Origin: Corynebacterium crudilactis
GTDB taxonomy: Bacteria > Actinomycetota > Actinomycetes > Mycobacteriales > Mycobacteriaceae
Direction: 5' to 3'
DNA: 64,000 bases
Assembly: GCF_001643015.1 (NCBI RefSeq)
Contig: NZ_CP015622.1
Coordinates: 75,358 to 139,357, forward strand
The position numbers and the translations under genes were made by a program. The notes beneath the pieces were generated by a model. That model was not told where the DNA came from. It did not search any database and saw only the letters and a list, made by a program, of their open reading frames with translations. Shown piece by piece: positions 47,490-56,271 of the stretch; the stretch's first letter is position 1; every line of letters begins with the position of its first letter.

Positions 47490-48881
47490 ATGAGTACTGA
47501 TAATAATTTTCTTCCGCAAACTCCATCTACTGTCTATTTGGACTATATGGAACAAGGTATTGCGCATCGAAAAGCTGAGGCGGAAGCTCATGCCAGCACG
47601 GAAAATGCGAGTCCTGATTACCCGGGGCAGCAGGTGATTTGGAGACTGATCCAGGAAACAGGGGAATCCCTGCGAGATGAACTGCGCTCACTGGCTTTCA
47701 CCTTGCATGAGCACCCGGAAGAGGCTTTCGAGGAAGTTTTCGCCTGCGCGGAAATTACACAACTTCTTCAAACCCATGGGTTTGACGTGCAACAGGGCGT
47801 TTATGGCGTAGCAACCGCCCTGGAAACCAGTTTTGAAACGCCTGGTTTTGATCCGGAGCAGCATCCAAGCATCGCTATTTTGGCAGAATATGATGCACTT
47901 CCAGACATTGGGCATGCATGTGGGCACAATATTATTGCTGCTGCTGGAGTGGGCGCATTTTTGGCAGTGGCCAACACCATCAAGATGGCTGCAGTGAAAG
48001 GCGTGGATCACCTTGATTTTGAAGGCCGAATTGTGCTGCTGGGAACTCCTGCCGAAGAGGGGCATTCCGGCAAGGAATACATGATTCGGCAGGGTGCTTT
48101 TGATGGCGTTGATGCGTCCATCATGATGCATCCTTTTGGTTTTGATTTGGCGGAACATGTTTGGGTAGGCAGGCGCACCATGACGGCAACCTTCCATGGC
48201 GTTTCGGCGCATGCCTCTTCACAGCCGTTCATGGGTAAAAATGCATTAGATGCTGCGAGTTTGGCCTATCAGGGGTGTGGCGTTTTGCGTCAGCAGATGC
48301 CGCCGAGTGATCGTCTCCACGCGATTATTACGGAGGGCGGCAACCGGCCAAGCATCATTCCTGATACTGCCACCATGTCGTTATATGTGCGGTCTTTGCT
48401 GCCCGAGGCGCTAAAAGAGCTGTCTGCGCGCGTCGATGATGTACTCGATGGGGCGGCCCTGATGGCGGGGGTGGGCGTCGAAAAGCAGTGGGATGTGCAC
48501 CCGGCGAGCTTGCCGGTGCGCAACAACCACACGCTGGCGCAGCGCTGGGCAAAAACGCAGAATCTACGTGGTAGAACGGCGTTGGCGGAAGGCGTTTTGC
48601 CGGACACACTGGCCGCGTCAACCGATTTCGGCAATGTCTCGCACCTGGTGCCCGGCATCCACCCGATGGTGAAAATCTCGCCGGAAAACGTCGCGCTCCA
48701 CACCAGAGAATTTGCCGCCTACGCACGGACCGAAGAAGCCGTCGATGCAGCTGTCGACGCCGCCATCGGGCTCGCCCAGGTCGCCGCCGACGCGCTTGCA
48801 GATCCGAAAATGCTTATCGACGCCACCCTCGAGTTCACTGCCTCCGGGGGCGTTCTCAAAGCAGAAGACTACCTGTCCTAA
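47490..48881 (+). CDS. M20D-family amidohydrolase (AbgA/AbgB-like)
   Basis: A 463-residue zinc/manganese amidohydrolase with LAFTLHEHPEEAFEEVFA, the metal-binding GHACGHNIIAAAGVGA, GTPAEEGHSGKEYMI with the catalytic Glu pair, and a dimerisation-domain segment TFHGVSAHASSQPFMGKNAL. It resembles the AbgB side of the p-aminobenzoyl-glutamate hydrolase and single-chain aminoacylase relatives. Only one subunit gene is present, whereas E. coli needs AbgA and AbgB. AAGGATAAG precedes the ATG. Confidence 0.85.
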   Translation: MSTDNNFLPQTPSTVYLDYMEQGIAHRKAEAEAHASTENASPDYPGQQVIWRLIQETGESLRDELRSLAFTLHEHPEEAFEEVFACAEITQLLQTHGFDVQQGVYGVATALETSFETPGFDPEQHPSIAILAEYDALPDIGHACGHNIIAAAGVGAFLAVANTIKMAAVKGVDHLDFEGRIVLLGTPAEEGHSGKEYMIRQGAFDGVDASIMMHPFGFDLAEHVWVGRRTMTATFHGVSAHASSQPFMGKNALDAASLAYQGCGVLRQQMPPSDRLHAIITEGGNRPSIIPDTATMSLYVRSLLPEALKELSARVDDVLDGAALMAGVGVEKQWDVHPASLPVRNNHTLAQRWAKTQNLRGRTALAEGVLPDTLAASTDFGNVSHLVPGIHPMVKISPENVALHTREFAAYARTEEAVDAAVDAAIGLAQVAADALADPKMLIDATLEFTASGGVLKAEDYLS

Positions 48882-48949
48882 CAATCTCATGACGTGCGGA
48901 CTATCCTGGAGAACTGTTTGAGGGGCTATTTCAGGATAGGGAGATTCTT

Positions 48950-49318
48950 GTGAACAAACGAGGTTGGTTTGCGCGCCGGGTATTCCCCGATGGTGAGGAA
49001 CCAGATCCACGTTTCACCTTGGCCAATGAGCGAACATTCCTCGCTTGGACCCGCACGTCACTGGCTTTTTTGGCTGGCGGCATCGCTTTTGAGGCATTTC
49101 AGATCAGTGGCTTATCCGATACCGTCCGCACCACAATTGCGGTATTTATCATCGCGGTTGGAATGATTATTGCCGCCGGAGCTGCTGTGCGCTGGATGAA
49201 TGTGGAACGCGCCATGCGTGAGCAAAAGCCACTGCCAGTGCCTGCGATTATTCCGTTTCTTTCCATCGCAGCATTGGTGGCTTCAGCAGCTGTCATGGTG
49301 CTGATTGTCATCCAATAA
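48950..49318 (+). CDS. DUF202 membrane protein (YidH-like)
   Basis: A 122-residue protein with three transmembrane segments and the DUF202 motif LANERTFLAWTRTSLAFLAG at residues 24-43. Function unknown; relatives in yeast and plants bind phosphate-rich ligands near SPX domains. The GTG start has TAGGGAG upstream. It is 2 nt from a second, shorter DUF202 gene. Confidence 0.82.
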   Translation: MNKRGWFARRVFPDGEEPDPRFTLANERTFLAWTRTSLAFLAGGIAFEAFQISGLSDTVRTTIAVFIIAVGMIIAAGAAVRWMNVERAMREQKPLPVPAIIPFLSIAALVASAAVMVLIVIQ

Positions 49319-49320
49319 CC

Positions 49321-49638
49321 ATGCGTATTCATGAAGATCCAGGTTTACAGCCCGAGCGCACAGTGCTGGCCTGGAATCGGACGACGGTGTCTTTGGCGGT
49401 GTGCTCGGCAATTTTGCTGAGGTGGACAAATTACTATGGGATTTTTGCCCTGCTACCAGTGGTGATCTTGAGCGGCATGGCTATTTTCATCCTGTTTACT
49501 CAACGTGTTCGTTATGAGCACCAAGCCGCTGGACTTGCTTCTAATAAAATCTCACCTAATGTTGTTGGGGTTGTTTCTTTAACATTGACTCTTTTGGCAT
49601 TTGGGGCTGCCGGAATCGTCTTTGTTTTCATCGATTAA
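49321..49638 (+). CDS. DUF202 membrane protein, short
   Basis: A 105-residue, three-helix membrane protein with the DUF202-type motif DPGLQPERTVLAWNRTTVSL at residues 6-25. With the gene before it, it may form a hetero-oligomer. The two genes are co-transcribed, as the intergenic distance is 2 nt. Confidence 0.8.
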   Translation: MRIHEDPGLQPERTVLAWNRTTVSLAVCSAILLRWTNYYGIFALLPVVILSGMAIFILFTQRVRYEHQAAGLASNKISPNVVGVVSLTLTLLAFGAAGIVFVFID

Positions 49639-49823
49639 CACGGTTTCATTGCAAAGTCGTAACAGGTTTATAACCTTTGTTATGTGGGGTTTCATCTCCG
49701 CGATATACATGCAATTATGTCAAATAACGCTCAAGGGATTGAGCAGCTATAGCTTCTGGTTGGTGTCGCGATTCTTGCTAGCGTATTGGATGAGCAATGA
49801 GCCCATTGTCCTCCATTCAGAAG

Positions 49824-49868
49824 AAACCTCTCACCGTGTTACACAAACACGGTGAGAGGTTTTATTTT
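49824..49868. terminator. Bidirectional intrinsic terminator
   Basis: AAACCTCTCACCGTGTT pairs perfectly (17 bp) with AACACGGTGAGAGGTTT across a 5-nt loop (ACACA). T-rich sequence follows on the plus side (TATTTTTC), and on the minus strand the stem is followed by CTTCTG. It separates the DUF202 pair from the convergent regulator gene at 49883. Confidence 0.88.
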
Positions 49869-49882
49869 TCGGTATGGGTTTC

Positions 49883-50860
49883 CTACTGCTCATGGAAGCG
49901 CTGCCTGTAGGAACTTGGTGTTGTAGAAAAAGCAGCCACGAAATTTTGGCGGAACGTGACGGGACTGGCGAACCCACACGCACGAGCGATATCTGTAATT
50001 GAATCCTGAGTGCTTTCCAACAAGGTTCTCGCGTGATTTAATCGGTTCTGGGTCAGCCATTTACCTGGCGTAGTGCCGGTGATTTCGGTGAATACCCTGG
50101 TGAAGTTACGTTGGCTCATATGGGCTTGCTGCGCCATCATCTCCACTGTCGTGGGGCGATCGAGGTGTTCTAGCAGTGAGTCGATCACTGCGTTCACCGG
50201 TCCTGGGACTGGTTCGCTGCGCAAAGGCCGTGCAATATATTGCGCTTGATCACCTTCTCTGTGGGGTGCGATGACAAGCTGGCGAGCCACTGTGGTTGCT
50301 GTGCGCGATCCCAGACGCTCTCGCACGAGATGCAAACACGCATCCAGCCCTGAGGCGGTTCCTGCGGACGTCAGTACATCACCATGGTCGATGTATAAAG
50401 CGTGGGGTTGGACCTGCACCTGCGGGTAGTCCTGGGCTAATTGATCAGCTGCTGCCCAGTGGGTAACTATCGACCGATTATCAACAATACCGCTGGCTGC
50501 CACTGGAAATGCTCCCAGACACAAACCGATAATCACAGCCCCGCGTGCGTGTGCGCGTTCGATGATGCGTGTGAGTTCTGGATCCACAGCAGGAAGATTG
50601 GCTGGCCATGCGGGGAAGATGAGAATGTCGGCATCATCAAGAATCTCTGGGCCATAAATATCACTTAGGGTCACGCCTTCGGCGGTGCGTACCGGCTGCC
50701 CATCTAGAGACCACACCTGGGTAGTCCAGTCTTGCGTTGCCCCGACATGTTCCACCTCGGAGAACACTATTAAGGGAACGGAGAGGTGAAACATCTGGAT
50801 TGTGTTAAAAGCATGAACCGCGATCGTCGTACTTGTCTCTTTTTCATCGAAGGTAGTCAT
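49883..50860 (-). CDS. GlxA-type AraC-family regulator with DJ-1/PfpI-like domain
   Basis: A 325-residue regulator. Residues about 10-190 form a class-I-glutamine-amidotransferase-like (DJ-1/PfpI) domain with the elbow IIGLCLGAFPVAAS, where the Cys in GLCLGA is in the nucleophile position. The C-terminal hundred residues are an AraC HTH pair (MAQQAHMSQRNFTRVFTEIT and SITDIARACGFASPVTFRQN). Such proteins often activate genes for amino-acid or quaternary-amine use. The start at 50860 (ATG) is chosen; a GTG 9 nt upstream is possible. It is divergent from the luciferase-like monooxygenase gene, a possible target. Confidence 0.87.
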   Translation of the reverse strand: MTTFDEKETSTTIAVHAFNTIQMFHLSVPLIVFSEVEHVGATQDWTTQVWSLDGQPVRTAEGVTLSDIYGPEILDDADILIFPAWPANLPAVDPELTRIIERAHARGAVIIGLCLGAFPVAASGIVDNRSIVTHWAAADQLAQDYPQVQVQPHALYIDHGDVLTSAGTASGLDACLHLVRERLGSRTATTVARQLVIAPHREGDQAQYIARPLRSEPVPGPVNAVIDSLLEHLDRPTTVEMMAQQAHMSQRNFTRVFTEITGTTPGKWLTQNRLNHARTLLESTQDSITDIARACGFASPVTFRQNFVAAFSTTPSSYRQRFHEQ

Positions 50861-51059
50861 AAGTGCCACTCACGTTAGTCGATGAACCTCAACGAGACTA
50901 GGAGACAGTGCATTTTTGAAACACCACTGACCAACTCAGTTGAAGGGCTAGCGCACATCCGTTGCAGCATTTCCCAGCCCGAGCCTGGCCTCACCGGTGA
51001 GATTGGTGCTGGCTATTTTATCTCATTTTCAATGTCTATCTGGAAAGAACAGGGTCGTA

Positions 51060-52091
51060 GTGTCATCGCGTATTCCTTTGTCTATTGTTGATTTCTCTGC
51101 ATTTTTTGATGGTGAGCGCCCTGCTGATGCGTTTCGTCGTTCTGTTGCTATGGCACAAAAAGCTGAGCAGCTGGGCTTTTCTCGGGTGTGGTACTCCGAG
51201 CATCACAACTCGACATCTATTGCTTCTGCAGTTCCAGCGCTCGTTATTGCTCACGTTGCGGCTCAAACATCGAAGATTCGGCTTGGTGCAGGTGGCGTGA
51301 TGTTGCCGAACCATTCTCCGTATATTGTTGCTGAACAGTTCGGCACATTAGAAGAGATGTATCCCGGCCGTATTGATCTGGGGCTTGGTCGTGCTCCGGG
51401 TACTGATCGCACGACTTTGGCTCGGGCCTTGCGGCGACCAATGAATGCAGCGGAGAATTTTCCCTCAGACATTATTGAACTTATGCACTACCTCAAGGGG
51501 GAGTCTTTAGTGCCAGATGTTCAGGCTATTCCTGGTCGAGGCACTCAAGTCCCGCTTTATGTGCTTGGTTCTTCACTTTATGGTGCACAGCTTTCCGCGA
51601 AGTTGGGGTTGCCGTATTCATTTGCCTCACATTTATTTCCTCCGATGCTGGAACAAGCAGTAAAGGTGTACCGGGATAACTTTGAGCCTTCTGAAGTGAT
51701 GTCTGAGCCTTATGTCATTGCAGCTCTTAATGTGACTGCTGCGGATACAGAGGAGGAGGCACATCGGATTCATGAGCAGATGGTGCGCCAACATGTCACT
51801 GCTATGCACTTCAATGGACGTGTGACAAGTGATGGCGAGGTGGAACAGCTATTGTCATCTGCTGCCGGTGCGCAGTATGCATCGATGCTTGATTATTACG
51901 GTGTGGGTACTGGTGAGCAGGTCGCTGATTATTTGCAGAGTTTTGCTGAAAAAGCCCATGCAGATGAGCTGATGCTTTTGGTGAAGGGACCCACCACGCA
52001 GAGCAGTAACCATTCTATGGAACTTATTGCACAGGCGTGGGGATTGGATCCAGAGCATACTGCAGGCGATCCAACCACCTGGCGACGATAA
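51060..52091 (+). CDS. Luciferase-like flavin-dependent monooxygenase
   Basis: A 343-residue LLM-class oxidoreductase of the YhbW type: IPLSIVDFSAFFDGE at the N-terminus, AEQLGFSRVWYSEHHN, RLGAGGVMLPNHSPYIVAEQ, and GRIDLGLGRAPGTDRTT. It uses FMN or F420-type reduced flavin to act on an unknown small substrate. The GTG at 51060 is preferred because homologous sequence starts there; GGAAAG lies 12 nt upstream. Confidence 0.82.
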   Translation: MSSRIPLSIVDFSAFFDGERPADAFRRSVAMAQKAEQLGFSRVWYSEHHNSTSIASAVPALVIAHVAAQTSKIRLGAGGVMLPNHSPYIVAEQFGTLEEMYPGRIDLGLGRAPGTDRTTLARALRRPMNAAENFPSDIIELMHYLKGESLVPDVQAIPGRGTQVPLYVLGSSLYGAQLSAKLGLPYSFASHLFPPMLEQAVKVYRDNFEPSEVMSEPYVIAALNVTAADTEEEAHRIHEQMVRQHVTAMHFNGRVTSDGEVEQLLSSAAGAQYASMLDYYGVGTGEQVADYLQSFAEKAHADELMLLVKGPTTQSSNHSMELIAQAWGLDPEHTAGDPTTWRR

Positions 52092-52144
52092 AACCGCATC
52101 CTGAAACCTCACCCTGCGTCTCTGCACGATCACGCCCGCGGAAC

Positions 52145-52150
52145 TATCCT
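52145..52150 (+). promoter_or_regulatory. -10 box of the VOC gene (leaderless)
   Basis: TATCCT, then 7 nt, then the ATG at 52158. Confidence 0.5.
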
Positions 52151-52157
52151 GGCAGCC

Positions 52158-52553
52158 ATGAGAATTGAAATCACTAGCGTATTTGTTGATGACCAAGCCA
52201 AAGCATTGGATTTTTACACCACGAAGCTCGGCTTCACATTGAAAAACGATGTGGAGGCCGGGGAGTACCGTTGGCTGACTGTGGTGGATCCTGACAATCC
52301 AGATGGAGTGCAGCTTTTGTTGGAACCAAACCAACATCCAGCTGCAACGAGCTACCAAGCGGGAATCAAAAAGGATGGGATTCCAGCAACGCAGTTTTAT
52401 GTTGATGATGTGCAGGAAGAATACGATCGACTCACAGCTGCAGGTGTGAAGTTTACGTTGGAGCCAACCGATGTTGGCCCTTCAGTGATTGCAATTTTGG
52501 ATGACACCGTGGGCAACCTGATTCAGCTTGTGCATATCAAAGGAACTGCTTAA
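52158..52553 (+). CDS. VOC-family protein (glyoxalase/bleomycin-resistance fold)
   Basis: A 131-residue protein with two beta-alpha-beta-beta-beta units: MRIEITSVFVDDQAKALDFY, then LGFTLKNDVEAGEYRWLTVV, and TQFYVDDVQEEYDRLTAAGV, then IAILDDTVGNLIQLV. The usual metal ligands (Glu or His in strands) can be placed, but the enzyme type cannot be told. It overlaps the convergent sixA stop by 4 nt. Confidence 0.85.
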   Translation: MRIEITSVFVDDQAKALDFYTTKLGFTLKNDVEAGEYRWLTVVDPDNPDGVQLLLEPNQHPAATSYQAGIKKDGIPATQFYVDDVQEEYDRLTAAGVKFTLEPTDVGPSVIAILDDTVGNLIQLVHIKGTA

Positions 52554-53062
52554 CCCCGAGGAATAATAAAATCTTTCAGGGTGGCGGAGTTTTCTGCCAG
52601 CGCGGACCATGGCGTAGTAAATTCCAATACTGCAATGGCGCTGGTGGGAAACTTTTCTTCCATGTTTTCCCAGCCTGGGTGAGTATCGCGAATACCAAAA
52701 TGATGAGCTAGTTCCTCCACACCTGGCCAGTGTCCTATTAATAAGGCTGTGCCCACCGCTTCGGGAAGAGCGGTGATGAGGTGCTCAAATTCAGAAACTT
52801 CATTTTCATAGATATCGTTGTGAAAACTTGCACCCTTAGTGGTGGCTCCACCTAATTGAACTTGTTCCCATGTCAGTTGGGTGCGGGTGGCATCTGAACA
52901 CAGCACATGGTCGACTTCTCCAATATTGGCAGCCAACCATTGGCCGGCTACCACACCATCGCGGAGTCCACGTTTATTCAGTGGGCGCTTGTGATCAGGC
53001 AATCCAGTGGACCAGGAAGATTTGGAGTGTCTCAAAATGATGAGGCGATGCGGAGCTGACAT
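52550..53062 (-). CDS. sixA: SixA-type phosphohistidine phosphatase
   Basis: A 170-residue histidine-phosphatase-superfamily protein with the catalytic LIILRHSKSSWS near the N-terminus (RHS in place of RHG), NKRGLRDGVVAGQWL, and the second His in LLIGHWPGVEELAHHF. It lies 26 nt after mtlD, as in C. glutamicum, where I recall it as part of the arabitol-regulated set. Its role there is unclear. Confidence 0.85.
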   Translation of the reverse strand: MSAPHRLIILRHSKSSWSTGLPDHKRPLNKRGLRDGVVAGQWLAANIGEVDHVLCSDATRTQLTWEQVQLGGATTKGASFHNDIYENEVSEFEHLITALPEAVGTALLIGHWPGVEELAHHFGIRDTHPGWENMEEKFPTSAIAVLEFTTPWSALAENSATLKDFIIPRG

Positions 53063-53088
53063 GTCCTCAACCCTAGCTGGAAAGAGTT

Positions 53089-54600
53089 TTAGACAGTCAC
53101 CTGTGAAAGCAGGGAATCGAGGGTTGCTTCGGCACCCTGCTCATGTAGTGAGGTGAGAGTATCCGCATACGCCTTGGTGAAAGGTGCCGCATCAATAAGG
53201 TCTCCGAAGATGCCACGGTCACGTATGAATGACAAAATATCAGTGCGGTTGGTGGCAGCGTTTTCTTGAATTCTTTCGCTGAGTCGATCGACAACCTTGA
53301 TGGGATTTCCTTGTTCGTCAGTGCCTTCGGCATACCGTGCCCAGGATGCCACGATCGCAGCAGATAGTGTGACATCTCGACCTGCAGTGAGGTTTTCACG
53401 CACAACTGGAAGCAACCACTTTGGGATGCGATCAGAAGATTCAGCACATAAACGAGGCACAGTATCTTTGACTGCCGCATTGCCGAAACGTGCGATGAGC
53501 TGGTGACGGTAAGCATCTACATCAACACCCGGAAGTGGTTTGAGCGTTGGAGTAGCTTCGCGTTCCATATAGGCAAGGAGGAAATCTTGGAAGCGGGAAT
53601 CCGCCATGACATCGTGCACCATGTGGTGTCCAGCCAAATGCCCGAAATAGCACAATCCCTGGTGGGAAGCATTGAGAAGACGAAGTTTCATCAGCTCGTA
53701 GGGCTCCACATCAGAGACCACCTGCACGCCAACTTCTTCAAATGCTGGTCGTCCTTGCGTGAAGGAATCTTCTAGCACCCATTGTGTGAAGTCTTCTGAG
53801 ACAACAGGCCAGGCATCCACATAGCCGATTTCTTTAATATCGTTTCGGTCTGCATCGGTGGTTTCTGGCGTGATGCGGTCAACCATGGAGTTGGGGAACG
53901 CTACATTGTTTTCTACCCAGTTGCCGAGCTCTGCAGACACTGAATGCGCAAAAGCAAGGAAGAATCTCTTCGCTAGATCGCCATTGCCTTGGATATTATC
54001 GCAGCTCATGATGGTAAAAGGTGCAGCATCTGCTGCTTTTCGGGCCATTAAAGCAGCAGCGATTAATCCAAAGAATGTCTGGAGGGAGGAGATATTGCCA
54101 GACTGCAGTGCGGTGCGGTCTGCTTCTATGCGTGGATTGGCGTGATCGAAATCTTCTGTGGCGGGATCAATATTGTAACCGCCTTCAGTGACAGTGAGGG
54201 ACACAATTTTGATGGCATCTTGCGCCAGGATATCCACTGCATGGGTGGGATCATCTGGGGCGAAAACATAGTCGATGATGGAGCCAATGATTTTTTGATC
54301 AAGCGTTCCATCTGGCGCTTTGGTGCTCAGCGTGTAGAGGTGATCCTGACTGGCCAGCGCATCGCGCATCCGGACATCGGAAGGCATAACACCCATGCCG
54401 ATGATGCCCCAATCAAGAGCTTTTCCTTCGTTCATCAAGGCATCTAGATACATGGCTTGGTGTGCGCGGTGGAAACCACCAACGCCGAAGTGGACAATGC
54501 CTGGAGTGACATCAGCGCGACTGTATCGAGGGATTTTAACTTCAGAAGCTGAGGCGATATTGCGCAGATTAGCAGTGTTGAGCTGGAGTGGAGCATTCAT
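53089..54600 (-). CDS. mtlD: Mannitol/arabitol 2-dehydrogenase
   Basis: A 503-residue polyol dehydrogenase of the long-chain MDR-unrelated mannitol dehydrogenase family. The N-terminal NAD site is IVHFGVGGFHRAHQAMYLD; the catalytic Lys-Asn-His set is in LMKLRLLNASHQGLCYFGHL. It oxidises D-arabitol or D-mannitol to xylulose or fructose, and xylulose would then pass to the xylB product. AAAGGACG precedes the ATG. It is the second gene of rbtT-mtlD-sixA. Confidence 0.93.
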   Translation of the reverse strand: MNAPLQLNTANLRNIASASEVKIPRYSRADVTPGIVHFGVGGFHRAHQAMYLDALMNEGKALDWGIIGMGVMPSDVRMRDALASQDHLYTLSTKAPDGTLDQKIIGSIIDYVFAPDDPTHAVDILAQDAIKIVSLTVTEGGYNIDPATEDFDHANPRIEADRTALQSGNISSLQTFFGLIAAALMARKAADAAPFTIMSCDNIQGNGDLAKRFFLAFAHSVSAELGNWVENNVAFPNSMVDRITPETTDADRNDIKEIGYVDAWPVVSEDFTQWVLEDSFTQGRPAFEEVGVQVVSDVEPYELMKLRLLNASHQGLCYFGHLAGHHMVHDVMADSRFQDFLLAYMEREATPTLKPLPGVDVDAYRHQLIARFGNAAVKDTVPRLCAESSDRIPKWLLPVVRENLTAGRDVTLSAAIVASWARYAEGTDEQGNPIKVVDRLSERIQENAATNRTDILSFIRDRGIFGDLIDAAPFTKAYADTLTSLHEQGAEATLDSLLSQVTV

Positions 54601-54640
54601 AAAAAGCGTCCTTTTAGTGGTCGGGCGTCTTAAAAAATTA

Positions 54641-56047
54641 TTAGGAGCGGGCGGAAAAATCCGCAGAAATATCTGTAGAAATATCCGCAGTGGAATCAGC
54701 CGCTACCTCAGTAGAATCTGTATTTACCTGTGCGAGATCTTCGATTTGTGCGTCTTCTGCAAGTGCGGGCACACCGTCGAATCCGGGTTGGGTGCCGCGT
54801 AGTTGGAGCGTCATCCATCCAGAGAGCAAGTACAGGGCTATCATGACCAGGATGAGTCCGGTTGGGCCGATTAGTGGGTGGAACACTGCTACGAGCAGTG
54901 GTCCGACGGCAACGGCGCCACCAACGCCTAAGTTGTAAGTGGCCATTGCTGCACCTGGGTGTTTTGGATCAAGGGAGATCGCGATTGCAGATAGTGGGAC
55001 GAATCCTGCAAGTGTGACACCAAAGAGTGCGCCTACTCCGATGGTGATGCCGAAGAGGATGCTGTCAGAAATACCAGCTTGTACGCCGAGTAGTGGAATG
55101 AAGTAGACCAGGCCAAGGGTAATAGCGCCGCCGATGGATCCGCCCCAGAACACGGTGCGTGCCCAGCCGTGGCGGTCGCCGAAGCTGCCGAAGAAAGGGT
55201 TGAAGGGGAGGTTCACGGCGTAGATCACGGTGGTGAGGATGAGGAACCAGCTCAGTTGCCATTTCAGATCATCGGTGAAAAATGATGGGAAGAATACGGC
55301 CATCGCGTAGGTGGGGATGGAGTTGATGGTGCGGATATAGGTGACAAATCGTGCACGGCGATCATTGCGCAGTAGTTTGAAACCTTGGCCCAGTGTTTGT
55401 TTGACGTCAGTGGAATTAGCCACCAGTGGGTGGCGTCCGCGACGTTCTTTGACACCGAGCAGTGCGATGAAGGATCCGATGATGACCAGGGCAAGTGATA
55501 CCCAGAGGGTTTCATAGAAGCTTAAGTTCACATACTGCATGGAAATGGTCGCAACCAAGGCGCCCAAGGTGGGCAGACCTGCGGAAAATGCTACGTAGAA
55601 CCAGCCCACGCCAGTGCCCAATTGTTTCGGGGAGGCTGTGGCGGTGATCCAGACGAGGAAGCCGTATGCAAAGAATGGATAACCAAATCCACGTAGGCCA
55701 TAGGTGAGGAAAATTAACCACGTGTGTTCTGTGGTGAGCGCTACGGTGAGGAAAATAAGTTCAAAAATAATCCAGATGGCGGCGCCGAGGATCATTACTT
55801 TTCGTGGACCCCACAGGTCGGACAGTGCTGCTGCGAAGAATGCTGCGATGGCAACGGCTACGCCATAAACAGTAACCAGAGTACCTGCGAGCGAGACGCT
55901 GAAACCGTGCTCAGAACTGAGAAAAGGTTCGAGGATATTGGTTTCTACGCCATCGCCGATCATGAAAATGGTGAGGCCGATGAATCCGAAAATCAATGGT
56001 CTGGGAATGCCGAGGCGTTCCAGCAGCCCGTTGTTTTGTACTGACAT
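54641..56047 (-). CDS. rbtT: MFS pentitol transporter
   Basis: A 468-residue, 12-helix MFS protein resembling ribitol/arabitol carriers (GFIGLTIFMIGDGVETNILE in helix 1, then AAALSDLWGPRKVM in loop 2-3). The C-terminus has a low-complexity tail of about 30 residues (repeated Asp, Ser, Ala). The start at 56047 has AAAGGTGAAC upstream. Together with mtlD and xylB it supports arabitol uptake, as known in C. glutamicum. Confidence 0.88.
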   Translation of the reverse strand: MSVQNNGLLERLGIPRPLIFGFIGLTIFMIGDGVETNILEPFLSSEHGFSVSLAGTLVTVYGVAVAIAAFFAAALSDLWGPRKVMILGAAIWIIFELIFLTVALTTEHTWLIFLTYGLRGFGYPFFAYGFLVWITATASPKQLGTGVGWFYVAFSAGLPTLGALVATISMQYVNLSFYETLWVSLALVIIGSFIALLGVKERRGRHPLVANSTDVKQTLGQGFKLLRNDRRARFVTYIRTINSIPTYAMAVFFPSFFTDDLKWQLSWFLILTTVIYAVNLPFNPFFGSFGDRHGWARTVFWGGSIGGAITLGLVYFIPLLGVQAGISDSILFGITIGVGALFGVTLAGFVPLSAIAISLDPKHPGAAMATYNLGVGGAVAVGPLLVAVFHPLIGPTGLILVMIALYLLSGWMTLQLRGTQPGFDGVPALAEDAQIEDLAQVNTDSTEVAADSTADISTDISADFSARS

Positions 56048-56181
56048 GTGTTCACCTTTGTTAGAAGTGTTGAGTTTGACGATAAGGCCTGAAAATTTTG
56101 TTGAATCCAGTGCAAAAACCGCGAGATTCTCACATTCCATGACCTCTCAGTGGTCTGCATCACGTGAAACTAACAACAATC

Positions 56182-56197
56182 TAACGCCATAATGTTA
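56182..56197. promoter_or_regulatory. Candidate AtlR operator 1
   Basis: TAACG-CCATAA-TGTTA, an imperfect 5-6-5 palindrome in the rbtT/atlR divergent promoter region. Confidence 0.6.
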
Positions 56198-56212
56198 TAA
56201 AAAAGCAAGACC

Positions 56213-56228
56213 TAACACAAAAATGTTA
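56213..56228. promoter_or_regulatory. Candidate AtlR operator 2
   Basis: TAACA-CAAAAA-TGTTA, a perfect 5-6-5 palindrome whose centre is 31 bp (three helical turns) from that of operator 1. A further TAACA half-site lies at 56243-56247. Confidence 0.65.
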
Positions 56229-56271
56229 GAAAATGCTGGTTCTAACAACATCGGCGTGGTAGTTTTTTCAC

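Noticed and set aside
49682-49855. A 57-codon plus-strand frame after the DUF202 genes
   Set aside because: It runs into the stem of the terminator at 49824 and has no start signal; a non-coding RNA fits better if the region is transcribed.
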